NCBI RefSeq assembly: GCF_009391885.1 | Contig: NZ_VZII01000013.1 | Location: forward strand, 1-64,000 | Length of the DNA stretch: 64,000 bases | DNA from: Pseudomonas sp. MN1F | Lineage (GTDB): Bacteria; Pseudomonadota; Gammaproteobacteria; Pseudomonadales; Pseudomonadaceae | Direction of reading: 5' to 3' | Part shown: piece by piece, positions 40,765 to 51,047 of the stretch | How positions within the stretch are numbered: position 1 is the first letter of the stretch | Layout: every line of letters begins with the position of its first letter | Made by a program: the position numbers and the translations under genes | The notes under the pieces: generated by a model | What the model was told of the DNA's origin: nothing | Seen by the model: only the letters and a program-made list of their open reading frames with translations | Database searches by the model: none

Positions 40765-41034
40765 TTAGCGACGCAGGCCCAGGCGACCGATCAGGGCGCT
40801 GTAACGAGTGGTGTCTTTACCCTTCAGGTAGTCCAGCAGCTTACGACGCTGGTTAACCATACGGATCAGACCACGACGGGAGTGGTGGTCTTTGTCGTTG
40901 GCCTTGAAGTGGCCTTGCAGCTTGTTGATGTTGGCGGTCAGCAGAGCAACCTGCACTTCCGGGCTACCGGTATCGCCGGCGGCTTGCTGGTAATCGGCAA
41001 CGATCTGAGCTTTTTCTTCAACGCTGAGGGCCAT
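40765..41034 (-). CDS. rpsO: 30S ribosomal protein S15
   Basis: 89 residues beginning [16 protein letters not shown], with [39 protein letters not shown] split across the family's three-helix core. Binds 16S rRNA helices 20-22 early in small-subunit assembly. ATG 41034 is used: GGAG lies upstream, and the longer frame has no support. Confidence 0.98.
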   Translation of the reverse strand: MALSVEEKAQIVADYQQAAGDTGSPEVQVALLTANINKLQGHFKANDKDHHSRRGLIRMVNQRRKLLDYLKGKDTTRYSALIGRLGLRR

Positions 41035-41054
41035 GAGGCTTCTCCAAATTAAAC

Positions 41055-41074
41055 GGATCCCGCAAGCGGGTTCC
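41055..41074 (-). promoter_or_regulatory. Hairpin in the rpsO leader
   Basis: GGATCCCGC and GCGGGTTCC arms pair with one mismatch, about 20 nt before the rpsO start codon. S15 represses its own mRNA through leader structure in several bacteria, so this is a candidate element. The gap 41035-41183 otherwise holds no gene. Confidence 0.45.
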
Positions 41075-41183
41075 AATAGGCCAGGGACAAAACCCTGTAT
41101 TAATAAAATGAGCTGTGACCGTGCCTACTGACAGCCACCCTCGGTCCACCGGTTTCAGCCAAAGCCTCGGCCTGTGGTTTCGG

Positions 41184-42101
41184 TCATTCCGACCGAATCA
41201 GTCGACGCGGCGCAATACGCCCGTCTTCGCTCACTTCACCGATACCGATGAAGCGACCATTGTGATCCTGTACGCGGACCATGCCGAACTGCGGTGCATC
41301 CGGCGCACGCACTGCCTGGCCATGCAGCCAGTAGAAAGCGCTGTGCTCGGACAGGCACACCAGTGGCCAGTCCAGCAGCCCGCTGTCGGACGGCATCAGG
41401 AAGCGATCGAGCGCTTCGTTGCCACCTTCGGCATGGGCTTGCTCGAGTTCCTCGAGGGTTACCGTCTGGGCCAGGGCGAAAGGCCCGGCCTGGGTCCGGC
41501 GCAGTTCGGCGACATAAGCGCCGCAGCCCAGGGCCTCGCCGATATCCTCCACCAGGGTGCGGATATAGGTGCCTTTGCTGCAGCCAACCGACAACCGCGC
41601 ACGGGTGCCTTCGCACTCGAGCAACTCCAAGCGGCCAATAGTAACAGAACGCGCCTCGCGCTCCACTACCTCTCCTGCACGCGCCAGTTTGTACAGCGGC
41701 TGGCCGTCGCGCTTGAGCGCCGAGTACATCGGCGGTACTTGAAGGATTTCACCGCGAAAACGCGGGATCACGGCTTCGATATCGGCGCGACCAACGGTCA
41801 CCTCGCGGGTCTGCAGGACTTCGCCTTCAGCGTCCGCGGTGCTGGTAGTCTGCCCCATCTGCATGACCGTTTCGTAGCCCTTGTCGGAATCGAGCAGGTA
41901 CTGCGAAAACTTGGTCGCCTCACCGAAGCACAGCGGCAGCACGCCGGTGGCCAGCGGGTCGAGGCTGCCGGTGTGGCCGGCCTTCTCGGCATTGAGCAGC
42001 CAGCGGACCTTCTGCAGCGCAGCGTTGGAGGTGAAACCCAGCGGCTTGTCGAGCAGGATGATGCCGCTGACATTGCGGCGGATACGTTTGACCTGGGCCA
42101 C
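41184..42101 (-). CDS. truB: tRNA pseudouridine-55 synthase
   Basis: A 305-residue enzyme that makes pseudouridine in the T loop of tRNAs. Catalytic aspartate D48 lies in [16 protein letters not shown]. The C-terminal PUA-like domain is present. Three bases after rbfA in the infB operon. Confidence 0.97.
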   Translation of the reverse strand: MAQVKRIRRNVSGIILLDKPLGFTSNAALQKVRWLLNAEKAGHTGSLDPLATGVLPLCFGEATKFSQYLLDSDKGYETVMQMGQTTSTADAEGEVLQTREVTVGRADIEAVIPRFRGEILQVPPMYSALKRDGQPLYKLARAGEVVEREARSVTIGRLELLECEGTRARLSVGCSKGTYIRTLVEDIGEALGCGAYVAELRRTQAGPFALAQTVTLEELEQAHAEGGNEALDRFLMPSDSGLLDWPLVCLSEHSAFYWLHGQAVRAPDAPQFGMVRVQDHNGRFIGIGEVSEDGRIAPRRLIRSE

Positions 42102-42104
42102 CGT

Positions 42105-42503
42105 TTACTCCTTGGCGTCCAGCTCGTCGGCATCCTTGTGCAGGCGGTCTTCGGCCACTGCACGCTCGATCAGCGCCGACAGGTGGACACCGCGGCTGAC
42201 ACTTTCATCGAAGTGGAAGTGCAACTGCGGCACGCTGCGCAGCTGCATCGAGCGGCCCAGGTGCAGGCGCAGGAAGCTTGCGGCGCTGTTCAGGGCCTTG
42301 AGCGACTGCTGCACGGCGTCTGGCGCTTCTTCGCCCATGACGGTGATGAAGACCTTGGCATGGCCCAGGTCGCGGCTCACATCCACGGCGGTGATGGTCA
42401 CCAGACCGACGCGTGGGTCTTTGACTTCACGGCGGATCAGCTCGGCCAGCTCACGCTGCATCTGATCACCGATACGTTGGGTACGGCTGTATTCTTTGGC
42501 CAT
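42105..42503 (-). CDS. rbfA: 30S ribosome-binding factor
   Basis: A 132-residue KH-like protein needed for 16S rRNA 5'-end maturation and cold adaptation. Family residues [17 protein letters not shown] and [12 protein letters not shown] are clear. The acidic tail ([10 protein letters not shown]) is usual. Lies between infB and truB. Confidence 0.97.
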   Translation of the reverse strand: MAKEYSRTQRIGDQMQRELAELIRREVKDPRVGLVTITAVDVSRDLGHAKVFITVMGEEAPDAVQQSLKALNSAASFLRLHLGRSMQLRSVPQLHFHFDESVSRGVHLSALIERAVAEDRLHKDADELDAKE

Positions 42504-42533
42504 TCTTGCTACCTGTAACTTAAAGCGGCAAAC

Positions 42534-42561
42534 GCCCGGTGAGGCTGAAGCCTGACCGGGC
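42534..42561 (-). terminator. Hairpin between infB and rbfA
   Basis: GCCCGGT-g-AGGCT-ga-AGCCT-g-ACCGGGC is a long stem with one G-G mismatch. A loose U-containing tract follows on the minus strand. Probably a partial terminator or processing site inside the operon. Confidence 0.5.
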
Positions 42562-42619
42562 GCTACCTACTGAGGCGCTGCCCACCGCCCTGCGGCGGGG
42601 GCTGGCGCCCTGCTCACCC

Positions 42620-45166
42620 TTAAAGGGTACGAGCAACCTGGACTTTCTCGAAGACTTCGATCTTGTCGCCGACCTTGACGTCGTTGTAGCTCTTGACGCC
42701 AATACCGCACTCCATGCCCGAACGTACTTCGGAAGCGTCGTCCTTGAAGCGACGCAGCGATTCCAGCTCGCCTTCGAAGATCACAACGTCTTCGCGCAGT
42801 ACGCGGATCGGACGGTTGCGGTACACGGTACCTTCGATGACCATACAGCCAGCGATGGCGCCGAACTTCGGCGAACGGAACACGTCACGGACTTCTGCAA
42901 CACCCAGGATGTTCTCGCGAACATCGCTGCCGAGCATGCCGGTCAGGGCCTTCTTGACGTCTTCGATGATGTCGTAGATCACGTTGTAGTAACGCATATC
43001 CAGACCTTCCTGCTCGACGATCTTGCGCGCGCCGGCATCGGCACGCACGTTGAAGCCGAACAGTACTGCATTCGAAGCCAGCGCCAGGTTGGCGTCGCTT
43101 TCGGTGATACCACCGACGCCGCCACCGATCACGCGCACCTGAACTTCGTCGTTGCCCAGACCAGCAAGCGAGCCCTGCAGTGCTTCCAGGGAACCGCGCA
43201 CGTCGGTCTTGAGGACGATGTTGAGGGTCTTCTTCTCTTCCTGACCCATGGTCTCGAAGATGTTTTCCAGCTTGCCGGCGTGAGCACGGGCCAGCTTGAC
43301 CTCGCGGTACTTGCCTTGACGGAACAGGGCAACTTCGCGAGCCTTCTTCTCGTCGGCAACCACGGACAGCTCGTCACCGGCTTCCGGGGTACCGTCCAGG
43401 CCGAGGATCTCGACCGGGATCGACGGGCCGGCTTCCTTCACAGGCTTGCCGTTCTCGTCGAGCATGGCACGCACGCGGCCATAGTTGGAGCCGCACAGGA
43501 CCATGTCGCCCTGACGCAGGGTACCGTCCTGAACCAGGATGGTCGCCACCGGGCCACGGCCCTTGTCCAGGCGCGATTCAACGACCACGCCACGACCTGG
43601 AGCGGTCGGAGTAGCCTTCAGTTCGAGGATCTCGGCCTGCAGCAGAACGGCTTCGAGCAGTTCGTCTACACCCGTACCCATCTTCGCCGAAACCTTGACG
43701 AACGGCGTGTCACCACCCCAGTCCTCGGAGGTCACGCCTTCGACCGACAGTTCGTTGCGGATGCGATCGAGATCAGCGCCCGGCTTGTCGATCTTGTTCA
43801 CTGCAACCACCAGCGGAACGCCAGCTGCCTTGGCATGCTGAACGGCTTCGCGGGTCTGCGGCATCACGCCGTCGTCCGCCGCCACCACCAGGATGACGAT
43901 GTCGGTAGCCTTGGCACCACGAGCACGCATCTGAGTGAACGCTGCGTGGCCCGGGGTATCGAGGAAGGTGACCATGCCGCGGTCGGTTTCCACGTGGTAG
44001 GCACCGATGTGCTGGGTAATACCACCGGCTTCGCCAGCAGCAACCTTGGCACGACGGATGTAGTCGAGCAGCGAGGTCTTGCCATGGTCAACGTGACCCA
44101 TGACAGTAACCACCGGCGCACGCGACTCGGTCTGGCCTTCGAACTTCAGCGATTCGGCCAGGGAGTCTTCCAGGGCGGTATCGCTGACCAGAGTGACCTT
44201 GTGGCCCAGCTCTTCTGCGATCAGCTGAGCGGTTTCCTGGTCGAGCACCTGGTTGATGGTAACCGGGGTGCCCATCTTGAACATGAACTTGACCACTTCG
44301 GCGCCCTTGACGGACATCTGGTTGGCCAGTTCGGAAACCGTGATGGTTTCGCCGATGGTCACGTCACGAATGACGGGGCCGGTCGGGTTCTGGAAGCCGT
44401 GCTGGTTACGCTTCTTCAGCTTGCTCTTGCCACCACGGCCACGACGAGCGCCATCGCTCTCTTCGTCGGTGGTGCGCGGTGCGGCGCGAGGAGTCGGAGC
44501 CTTTTCCTTCTCCTTGACCTTGACCTTGATCGACACGCGCGGCGCTTCGCCACGACGCTCGCCACCACGACGGTCTTCGTCACGGGTGCGGCCTTCGTTG
44601 CGACGGGCTTCGTCCTTCTTGCGCTCGGCAGCACGGGCTGCGGCGTCTTCGGACGCAGGCACGTCGGCGACTACCGGGGCTGGAGCGGCAGCAGGCGCTG
44701 GCTCGGCCTTGGCGGCAGGCGCAGGGGCTGGCGCTGCAGCAGCGCTATCGGCTGCCAGACGGCGAGCCTGATCTTCGTTGCGCTGGCGAACTTCGGCGTC
44801 AACCTTGTCGCGAGCGGCATTTTCAGCCGCGCGGCGCTCATCCAGCTCACGCTTCTGCTCAGCCTGGACTTCTTCCGGGCTGCGCTGCACGAAAACTTTC
44901 TTCTTGCGTACTTCTACGCTGATGCTCTTGCTACCGGCGACACGCAGGGTGCTGGTGGTCTTGCGCTGCAAGGTAATCTTGCGCGGCTCTTCCACCTTGC
45001 TCTTGTGGCTGCTCTTCAAATGGGTCAGCAGAGTCTGCTTCTCATTGTCGGTCACTACCTGACCGGCGTCGGTGTGCGGCAGACCTGCCTCACGCATCTG
45101 CTGCAGCAGGCGCTCTACCGGTGCCTCGACCTCTTGGGCCAGTTCTTTCACCGTGACTTGCGTCAT
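42620..45166 (-). CDS. infB: Translation initiation factor IF-2
   Basis: An 848-residue GTPase that places initiator tRNA on the ribosome. The N-terminal IF2N domain ([21 protein letters not shown]) is followed by a long Ala/Lys/Arg/Glu-rich linker (about 90-280). The G domain has GHVDHGKT (357-364), DTPGHAAF and NKID. Its initiator tRNA partner is encoded nearby in the same cluster. 27 bases after nusA. Confidence 0.98.
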   Translation of the reverse strand: MTQVTVKELAQEVEAPVERLLQQMREAGLPHTDAGQVVTDNEKQTLLTHLKSSHKSKVEEPRKITLQRKTTSTLRVAGSKSISVEVRKKKVFVQRSPEEVQAEQKRELDERRAAENAARDKVDAEVRQRNEDQARRLAADSAAAAPAPAPAAKAEPAPAAAPAPVVADVPASEDAAARAAERKKDEARRNEGRTRDEDRRGGERRGEAPRVSIKVKVKEKEKAPTPRAAPRTTDEESDGARRGRGGKSKLKKRNQHGFQNPTGPVIRDVTIGETITVSELANQMSVKGAEVVKFMFKMGTPVTINQVLDQETAQLIAEELGHKVTLVSDTALEDSLAESLKFEGQTESRAPVVTVMGHVDHGKTSLLDYIRRAKVAAGEAGGITQHIGAYHVETDRGMVTFLDTPGHAAFTQMRARGAKATDIVILVVAADDGVMPQTREAVQHAKAAGVPLVVAVNKIDKPGADLDRIRNELSVEGVTSEDWGGDTPFVKVSAKMGTGVDELLEAVLLQAEILELKATPTAPGRGVVVESRLDKGRGPVATILVQDGTLRQGDMVLCGSNYGRVRAMLDENGKPVKEAGPSIPVEILGLDGTPEAGDELSVVADEKKAREVALFRQGKYREVKLARAHAGKLENIFETMGQEEKKTLNIVLKTDVRGSLEALQGSLAGLGNDEVQVRVIGGGVGGITESDANLALASNAVLFGFNVRADAGARKIVEQEGLDMRYYNVIYDIIEDVKKALTGMLGSDVRENILGVAEVRDVFRSPKFGAIAGCMVIEGTVYRNRPIRVLREDVVIFEGELESLRRFKDDASEVRSGMECGIGVKSYNDVKVGDKIEVFEKVQVARTL

Positions 45167-45193
45167 GCACTTCTCTCCTCAGGCCGCGCCTAA

Positions 45194-46675
45194 TTACTCG
45201 AACCAATGGGCTCGGGCGGCCATGATCAACTTGCCGGCACGCTCTTCGTCGATGCCGTCGATGTCGAGCAGGTCGTCAATCGACTGCTCGGCCAGGTCTT
45301 CGCGGTTAACCACGCCGCGCACCGCCAGTTCAGCCGCCAGGTCCTTGTCCATGCCCTCAAGGGAGAGCAGGTCTTCGGCCGGGTGGGCGTCTGCCAGTTT
45401 TTCTTCGGTAGCGATGGCCTTGGTCAACAAACGGTCCTTGGCTCGAGCGCGGAGCTCATTGACGATATCTTCGTCAAAGCCATCGATGTTGAGCATTTCT
45501 TCCAACGGTACGTAGGCAATTTCTTCGAGGCTAGTGAAGCCTTCGTCGACCAGCACTTGGGCCAGCTCCTCGTCGACTTCCAGTTCATCGATGAAATTGC
45601 GCAGGATGTCGCCGGTTTCGGCCTGTTGCTTGGCCTGGATGTCCTTCTCGGTCATCACGTTCAGGGTCCAGCCGGTCAGCTGACTGGCCAAACGAACGTT
45701 CTGACCGCCACGGCCAATGGCCTGGGCCAGGTTGTCCTCGGCGACGGCGATGTCCATGGCATGGGCATCCTCGTCAACGATGATCGCCGCGACTTCAGCC
45801 GGCGACATGGCGTTGATGACGAACTGCGCCGGGTTATCGTCCCACAGGACGATATCGACACGCTCACCGCCCAACTCTCCGGATACGGCCTGGACACGCG
45901 AACCGCGCATGCCGATACAGGCACCTTGCGGGTCGATGCGCTTGTCCTTGGAGCGGACGGCGATCTTGGCACGCGACCCCGGATCACGGGATGCAGCCAT
46001 GACTTCGATAAGGCCTTCAGCAATTTCCGGCACTTCAATGCGGAACAGCTCGATCAGCATCTGCGGCGCAGTGCGCGAAAGAATCAGCTGAGGGCCACGG
46101 TTTTCGGTGCGAATTTCCTTGAGCAGTGCGCGCAGGCGCACACCGACCCGGAAGGTCTCGCGTGGAATGATGTCTTCGCGCGCCAGCAAGGCCTCGGCGT
46201 TGTTGCCCAGGTCGACGATGACGTTGTCGCGGGTGACCTTCTTGACGGTGCCGGAGATGATCTCGTTGACCCGCTCGCGGTAGGCGTCGACCACCTGGGC
46301 GCGCTCGGCTTCACGGACCTTCTGCACGATGACCTGCTTGGCGGTCTGCGCGGCGATACGGCCGAACTCGATGGACTCGATCTTTTCTTCGATCACATCA
46401 CCGACTTTCGCTTCCGGGTGAGTGTCCTTGATCTTGTCCAGCCAGGTTTCGATCGCCGGATCGTCCAGGTCGTTCTCGTCGACCACGGTCCAGCGACGGA
46501 AAGTCTCGTAGCTACCGGTGTGGCGGTTGATTTCCACACGCAGGTCGACTTCGTCCTCAAAACGTTTTTTGGTTGCAGTAGCCAGGGCCACTTCCAGCGC
46601 TTCGAAAATGACGCCGGGCGGTACACCTTTTTCGTTGGATACCGATTCAACAACCAGCAGTACTTCTTTGCTCAT
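45194..46675 (-). CDS. nusA: Transcription termination/antitermination factor NusA
   Basis: A 493-residue RNA polymerase factor. Order: N-terminal polymerase-binding domain, S1 domain (about 135-200), KH1 and KH2 (near 230-345, including [14 protein letters not shown]), then two acidic C-terminal repeats ([17 protein letters not shown] and [19 protein letters not shown]). ATG 46675 ([10 protein letters not shown]) is taken; the frame extends seven codons upstream. Confidence 0.98.
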   Translation of the reverse strand: MSKEVLLVVESVSNEKGVPPGVIFEALEVALATATKKRFEDEVDLRVEINRHTGSYETFRRWTVVDENDLDDPAIETWLDKIKDTHPEAKVGDVIEEKIESIEFGRIAAQTAKQVIVQKVREAERAQVVDAYRERVNEIISGTVKKVTRDNVIVDLGNNAEALLAREDIIPRETFRVGVRLRALLKEIRTENRGPQLILSRTAPQMLIELFRIEVPEIAEGLIEVMAASRDPGSRAKIAVRSKDKRIDPQGACIGMRGSRVQAVSGELGGERVDIVLWDDNPAQFVINAMSPAEVAAIIVDEDAHAMDIAVAEDNLAQAIGRGGQNVRLASQLTGWTLNVMTEKDIQAKQQAETGDILRNFIDELEVDEELAQVLVDEGFTSLEEIAYVPLEEMLNIDGFDEDIVNELRARAKDRLLTKAIATEEKLADAHPAEDLLSLEGMDKDLAAELAVRGVVNREDLAEQSIDDLLDIDGIDEERAGKLIMAARAHWFE

Positions 46676-46734
46676 CGTACGCCTCGCCTTGCGCAAGCCA
46701 TTGGGCCCGGATAGTCCGCCGGGCCCGGCACGTC

Positions 46735-47193
46735 TCAGTCAAAACTGGGAATAATATTGGCCTTGTCGATCGAGTCGATCGGCAGCAGGAACTCTTGGTT
46801 ATCCACCTGGACCACCACATCCTGATCCTCCACACCGCGGAGAAGGCCCTGGAAGTTACGACGACCCTCGAAGGGTGAACGCAGCTTGATCTTCACTTGT
46901 TCGCCGGCATGCGAGGCAAACTGTTCCAGAGTGAACAGTGGGCGATCCATGCCTGGAGAGGAGACCTCAAGGGTGTATTCGCTGCTGATCGGATCTTCCA
47001 CATCGAGGATCGCGCTGGCCTGACGGCTGACTGCTTCGCAGTCGTCCACCAGGATGCCGTCTTCCTTGTCGATATAGATGCGCAGTACCGAATGCTTACC
47101 CTGGGATACGAATTCGATCCCCCAGCACTGATAGCCCAGACCCTCGACCACCGGGGCCAACAAGGCCTGCAACTGTTCTAGCTTGCTCGACAC
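46735..47193 (-). CDS. rimP: Ribosome maturation factor RimP
   Basis: A 152-residue 30S assembly factor with the N-terminal [23 protein letters not shown] block and a C-terminal SH3-like domain. GTG 47193 (encoding VSSKLEQLQ) is chosen because GAGGGGG lies just upstream and the length fits. First protein gene of rimP-nusA-infB-rbfA-truB. Confidence 0.94.
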   Translation of the reverse strand: MSSKLEQLQALLAPVVEGLGYQCWGIEFVSQGKHSVLRIYIDKEDGILVDDCEAVSRQASAILDVEDPISSEYTLEVSSPGMDRPLFTLEQFASHAGEQVKIKLRSPFEGRRNFQGLLRGVEDQDVVVQVDNQEFLLPIDSIDKANIIPSFD

Positions 47194-47293
47194 CTGAACC
47201 CCCTCGTGCATGCTGTGCAAATAAAAAATGGGCGAAGCGCCCATCCCTGAAAGCGCCGTAGGACAACGACGCCGTAAATTTTGTTCGGCTAGC

Positions 47294-47315
47294 AAAAAGC
47301 CCCTGAAAAGGGGCT
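47294..47315 (-). terminator. Terminator after tRNA-fMet
   Basis: AGCCCCT-GAAA-AGGGGCT, 7 bp, with five A residues at 47294-47298 giving a U-run on the minus strand. It lies between the tRNA and rimP. Confidence 0.75.
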
Positions 47316-47325
47316 CCGCTGAAGC

Positions 47326-47402
<77 letters not shown>

Positions 47403-47465
47403 ACAAAGCTGGGGCGAAAGTATAAGACTTAACCTGCTTATGGGTCAAACCCAAACCTTCACCTG

Positions 47466-47489
47466 CAAGAAAGCCCGCTAAAGCGGGCT
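47466..47489 (-). terminator. Hairpin after tRNA-Leu
   Basis: AGCCCGC-TAAA-GCGGGCT, 7 bp, followed on the minus strand by TTTCTT. Confidence 0.65.
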
Positions 47490-47502
47490 CTCAAGCTTCA
47501 AT

Positions 47503-47588
47503 TGGTACCGAGAAGGGGACTCGAACCCCTACACCCTATGGGCACAACCACCTCAAGGTTGCGTGTCTACCAATTCCACCACCTCGGC
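47503..47588 (-). tRNA. tRNA-Leu (GAG)
   Basis: 86 nt class II tRNA beginning GCCGAGG, with anticodon loop TTGAGGT (anticodon GAG), a variable arm TGCCCATAGGGTG, T loop GGTTCGAGTCC and encoded CCA. Located between secG and tRNA-fMet as in E. coli (leuU). Confidence 0.97.
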
Positions 47589-47608
47589 AATACTACATTT
47601 GAAACCCG

Positions 47609-48004
47609 TTACTTCTGCTCTTCGGCTGGAGGAGGAACATCACCTTTAGGGGCGGTGTCACTCTTCTGCTCCTGGAGCACCGGTACATCATCATTAACTG
47701 CCGGTTTCTGCGGCTCTTTCACTTCAAGCACTGCTGGATCTGGAAGACCTGCTTGGCTAAGCTGGTGAGCTTGTTGCTTCGCGAAGTATCCTAACCCAAG
47801 TGCTGTCAAAAAGAAAGTGGCAGCGAGTATTGCAGTCAATTTACTCAGGAACGTTGCAGAGCCTTGGCTCCCGAACACGGTATTAGAGGCACCCGCGCCG
47901 AAAGATGCACCTGCTTCCGCACCTTTACCCTGTTGAAGCAGAACCAGCACTACCAGCGACAGCGCTGCCAACAGATGAAAAACAACGATAACTGTTTCCA
48001 GCAT
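47609..48004 (-). CDS. secG: Preprotein translocase subunit SecG
   Basis: A 131-residue inner-membrane protein with two helices ([20 protein letters not shown] and [20 protein letters not shown]), joined by the conserved [21 protein letters not shown] loop. The C-terminal Pro/Glu/Lys-rich tail is longer than in E. coli. ATG 48004 is preferred to the 11-residue longer frame, which overlaps tpiA. Confidence 0.95.
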   Translation of the reverse strand: MLETVIVVFHLLAALSLVVLVLLQQGKGAEAGASFGAGASNTVFGSQGSATFLSKLTAILAATFFLTALGLGYFAKQQAHQLSQAGLPDPAVLEVKEPQKPAVNDDVPVLQEQKSDTAPKGDVPPPAEEQK

Positions 48005-48008
48005 TTGT

Positions 48009-48764
48009 TCAGTTTCCTGCGGCGCGACAAATTGCACCGAATTCGTCTGCGTTCAGGGACGCTCCACCAATGAGCCCCCCATCGATATCCGGCATGCCGA
48101 ACAGTTCGGCCGCATTGGCCGCCTTCACGCTGCCGCCGTAGAGAAGCTGCACATTCGCGGCAACTTCGGTGTCTTCGGCCGCCAACTGAGCACGGATGGC
48201 TGCATGCACATCCTGAGCCTGCTGAGGCGAAGCCGTCAAACCTGTGCCAATGGCCCAAACCGGCTCATAGGCGATTACAGCATTGGCAAAAGCCTTAACA
48301 CCGAACGCGTCGATGATACTGCTTAGTTGACCCCCGACAACTTCGAGTGTCTTGCCTGCCTCGCGCTCTTCGAGAGTCTCCCCTACGCAGAGCACCGGCA
48401 TTAAACCACTAAGTTGAGCGGCTGCAAACTTCTCTTTCAGCACTTCTTCACTTTCGCCGATGATCTGGCGACGCTCGGAGTGGCCAATCAAGACCAACTT
48501 GCAACCCGCTTCAACCAACTGACTTGGTGCAACTTCACCGGTCAGCGCGCCCTCTTCGGGCTTTACCGCAGAATTCTGTGCTCCGACAGTGATCCCCTTG
48601 CCCTTCAGCCCATCAACCACTTGATTGATGAACAGCGTTGGCGGGAACACTGCGACTTCAACACCATTTGGCACCGGCATGTTGCCCAGGCCCAGGATCA
48701 GCTCAGCGACGCTGGCGCGGGTACCGTGCATCTTCCAGTTACCAGCTACCATAGGGCGACGCAT
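48009..48764 (-). CDS. tpiA: Triosephosphate isomerase
   Basis: A 251-residue TIM barrel that interconverts DHAP and glyceraldehyde-3-P. NWKMHGT (substrate lysine), the catalytic histidine in LIGHSERR and the catalytic glutamate in [11 protein letters not shown] are all present. Lies between glmM and secG, a usual pseudomonad order. Confidence 0.98.
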   Translation of the reverse strand: MRRPMVAGNWKMHGTRASVAELILGLGNMPVPNGVEVAVFPPTLFINQVVDGLKGKGITVGAQNSAVKPEEGALTGEVAPSQLVEAGCKLVLIGHSERRQIIGESEEVLKEKFAAAQLSGLMPVLCVGETLEEREAGKTLEVVGGQLSSIIDAFGVKAFANAVIAYEPVWAIGTGLTASPQQAQDVHAAIRAQLAAEDTEVAANVQLLYGGSVKAANAAELFGMPDIDGGLIGGASLNADEFGAICRAAGN

Positions 48765-48830
48765 GCTTTACCTCGTCGGTCAAAGTGGGCGCAGATCTTA
48801 CCCAACCCGATCTGCGCTGGCAAGCCTCTT

Positions 48831-50171
48831 TCAGGCACAAACTTCTGCGACCAGCTTGGCCAGGGTTTCGGCATGGCCGCGCACCTGGTTTTCGTCGTCA
48901 CCTTCGACCATCACCCGCACCAAAGGCTCGGTGCCGGACTTGCGCAGCAGCACACGCCCACGCCCAGCCATGGCCTCAGTGACCTTGGCACTGGCTTCCT
49001 TGACGGCCGGATGCGCCAGGGGATCGACCTTGCTAGCGCCGAAACGCACGTTGATCAGCACCTGCGGGCATTTGCGCAGGGCCTGACGCGCCTGCGCCAG
49101 GGTCTCGCCGCGGCGTTTGAGCGCCATCAGCACCTGCAGCGCGGCAATGATCGCATCACCGGTAGTGGTGTGGTTGCAGCACACGACGTGCCCCGAGTTC
49201 TCACCACCCACCAGCCAGTCGCGCTCGAGCAGCTCGGCCATCACATAGCGATCGCCGACCTTGGCCCGCACGAACGGAATGTCCAGGTCCTTGAGCGCAA
49301 GCTCCAGGCCCAGGTTGCTCATCAACGTGCCAACTACGCCGCCTTGCAGCTTGCCGCGCTCATGCAGGTCACGAGCGATGATGAACAGCAGCTCATCGCC
49401 ATCGACGATGGCCCCGGTGTGATCGACCATCAATACCCGGTCACCATCGCCGTCGAAGGCGATGCCCAGGTCGGCATGCCCCACCAGCACGGCAGCCTGC
49501 AACGATTCGATGTGGGTCGAACCGCAGCCCTCGTTGATGTTCAGGCCATCCGGCTGTGCATGCAGCACGGTCACATCGGCGCCAAGCTCGCGGAATACGC
49601 TTGGGGCAACCTTGTAGGTGGCACCGTGGGCGCAGTCGACCACCAGCTTGAGCCCGTCGAAGCTGGTGCTGCTCGGCACGCTGCTCTTGCAGAATTCGAT
49701 ATAGCGACCAGCCGCATCGTTGATACGGGAAACCTTGCCCAGCTTGCTCGACTCGACCACGGTCATCGGCTGATCGAGCAACTCCTCGATCATCAGCTCG
49801 ACTTCGTCGGGCAGCTTGGTGCCCTGGCCGGAGAAGAACTTGATGCCGTTGTCGTCGTGCGGGTTGTGCGAAGCACTGATGACGATACCAGCCTCGGCAT
49901 GGAAGGTGCGGGTCAGGTAAGCGATGGCCGGCGTCGGCATCGGCCCGAGCAGCATCACATCAGCCCCCGCTGCAGACAAGCCGGCTTCGAGCGCAGACTC
50001 GAACATGTAACCGGAAATACGCGTGTCCTTGCCCACCAACACGCGGCAATGGCCCTGCTTGCGGAAGGCCATGCCGGCAGCCCAGCCCAACTTCAGCATG
50101 AAGTCCGGGGTGATCGGAAATTCGCCGACGCGGCCACGGATGCCGTCGGTACCAAAGTATTTTCTGCTCAT
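48831..50171 (-). CDS. glmM: Phosphoglucosamine mutase
   Basis: A 446-residue enzyme that converts glucosamine-6-P to glucosamine-1-P on the way to UDP-GlcNAc. Active-site phosphoserine S101 lies in [12 protein letters not shown], the metal loop is DGDGDR, and the C-terminal sugar-phosphate loop reads [15 protein letters not shown] 50171 ([13 protein letters not shown]) gives standard length; the longer frame runs into folP. Confidence 0.98.
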   Translation of the reverse strand: MSRKYFGTDGIRGRVGEFPITPDFMLKLGWAAGMAFRKQGHCRVLVGKDTRISGYMFESALEAGLSAAGADVMLLGPMPTPAIAYLTRTFHAEAGIVISASHNPHDDNGIKFFSGQGTKLPDEVELMIEELLDQPMTVVESSKLGKVSRINDAAGRYIEFCKSSVPSSTSFDGLKLVVDCAHGATYKVAPSVFRELGADVTVLHAQPDGLNINEGCGSTHIESLQAAVLVGHADLGIAFDGDGDRVLMVDHTGAIVDGDELLFIIARDLHERGKLQGGVVGTLMSNLGLELALKDLDIPFVRAKVGDRYVMAELLERDWLVGGENSGHVVCCNHTTTGDAIIAALQVLMALKRRGETLAQARQALRKCPQVLINVRFGASKVDPLAHPAVKEASAKVTEAMAGRGRVLLRKSGTEPLVRVMVEGDDENQVRGHAETLAKLVAEVCA

Positions 50172-50187
50172 AGGGACTCCAATGTTC

Positions 50188-51039
50188 TTATTCGGCGTTC
50201 TGTACCGCGGCAATCATGCGCACCACATCGACAGTCTCGGCCACATCATGGACGCGCAGGATACTGGCCCCCTTGGTCATGGCCAGAGCCGCCAGCGCGA
50301 GGCTGCCGTACAGTCGCTCACCGACCGGACGATCCAGCGTCAGGCCGATCATGCTCTTGCGCGAAACGCCCACCAGTAGCGGGCGCCCAAGGCGATAGAG
50401 CGCTTCCATGTGCTTGAACAGGCTGAGGTTGTGCGCCAGTGTCTTGGCGAAGCCGAAGCCTGGATCAAGAATGATTCGTTCGGCAGGGATGCCCGCTGCT
50501 GCGCAAGCGGCCATCCGCTGTTCAAGATAGCGCGTTACGTCGGCAGTCACATCTTCGTAATGCGGATCGTCCTGCATGTTCCCCGGCTCGCCACGCATGT
50601 GCATCAGGCATACCGGCAAGCCGGTGTCCGCCGCCGCATCCAGGGCGCCATCGCGCTCCAGGGCTCGCACATCGTTGATCAGGCCAGCACCCAGCCGCGC
50701 CGACTCGCGAATCACCGCAGGCGTTGAGGTATCCACCGAAATGACCACATCGAGACGGCTGTTGATGGCTTCGACCATCGGCGCAACACGCTCCAACTCT
50801 TCGGTCACGGAAACTGCACGCGCACCGGGGCGAGTCGACTCACCACCGATATCGATCAGCGTGGCGCCCGCCGCAACCATCGCCTCGGCATGACGCAACG
50901 CTTCATCGCGCTGGCTGAAACGGCCACCGTCGGAGAAGGAATCGGGAGTGATATTCAGGATACCCATGACATGGGTACGGGAAAGATCAAGAACCCGGTT
51001 GCCGCAAGGCAACCGGGTCGGGTACAGCTGTGAGCTCAT
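50188..51039 (-). CDS. folP: Dihydropteroate synthase
   Basis: A 283-residue TIM-barrel enzyme that joins para-aminobenzoate to pterin pyrophosphate; target of sulfonamides. Signature [17 protein letters not shown] near residue 25, [11 protein letters not shown] and the GFAKT loop. Eight bases after ftsH. A perfect hairpin lies within its first codons. Confidence 0.97.
   Translation of the reverse strand: MSSQLYPTRLPCGNRVLDLSRTHVMGILNITPDSFSDGGRFSQRDEALRHAEAMVAAGATLIDIGGESTRPGARAVSVTEELERVAPMVEAINSRLDVVISVDTSTPAVIRESARLGAGLINDVRALERDGALDAAADTGLPVCLMHMRGEPGNMQDDPHYEDVTADVTRYLEQRMAACAAAGIPAERIILDPGFGFAKTLAHNLSLFKHMEALYRLGRPLLVGVSRKSMIGLTLDRPVGERLYGSLALAALAMTKGASILRVHDVAETVDVVRMIAAVQNAE
50993..51018 (-). 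repeat. Perfect hairpin inside the folP start region
   Basis: ACCCGGTTGCC-GCAA-GGCAACCGGGT, an 11-bp stem with a tetraloop, covering about codons 8-16 of folP. Its place just after the start codon and after ftsH suggests control of folP translation or processing of the joint transcript; no U-run follows. Confidence 0.6.
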
Positions 51040-51047
51040 AAGTGCCC

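Noticed and set aside
42539..45193. 884-codon open frame opposite infB
   Set aside because: Shadow of infB; its sequence is His/Asp/Val-rich nonsense with no family resemblance.
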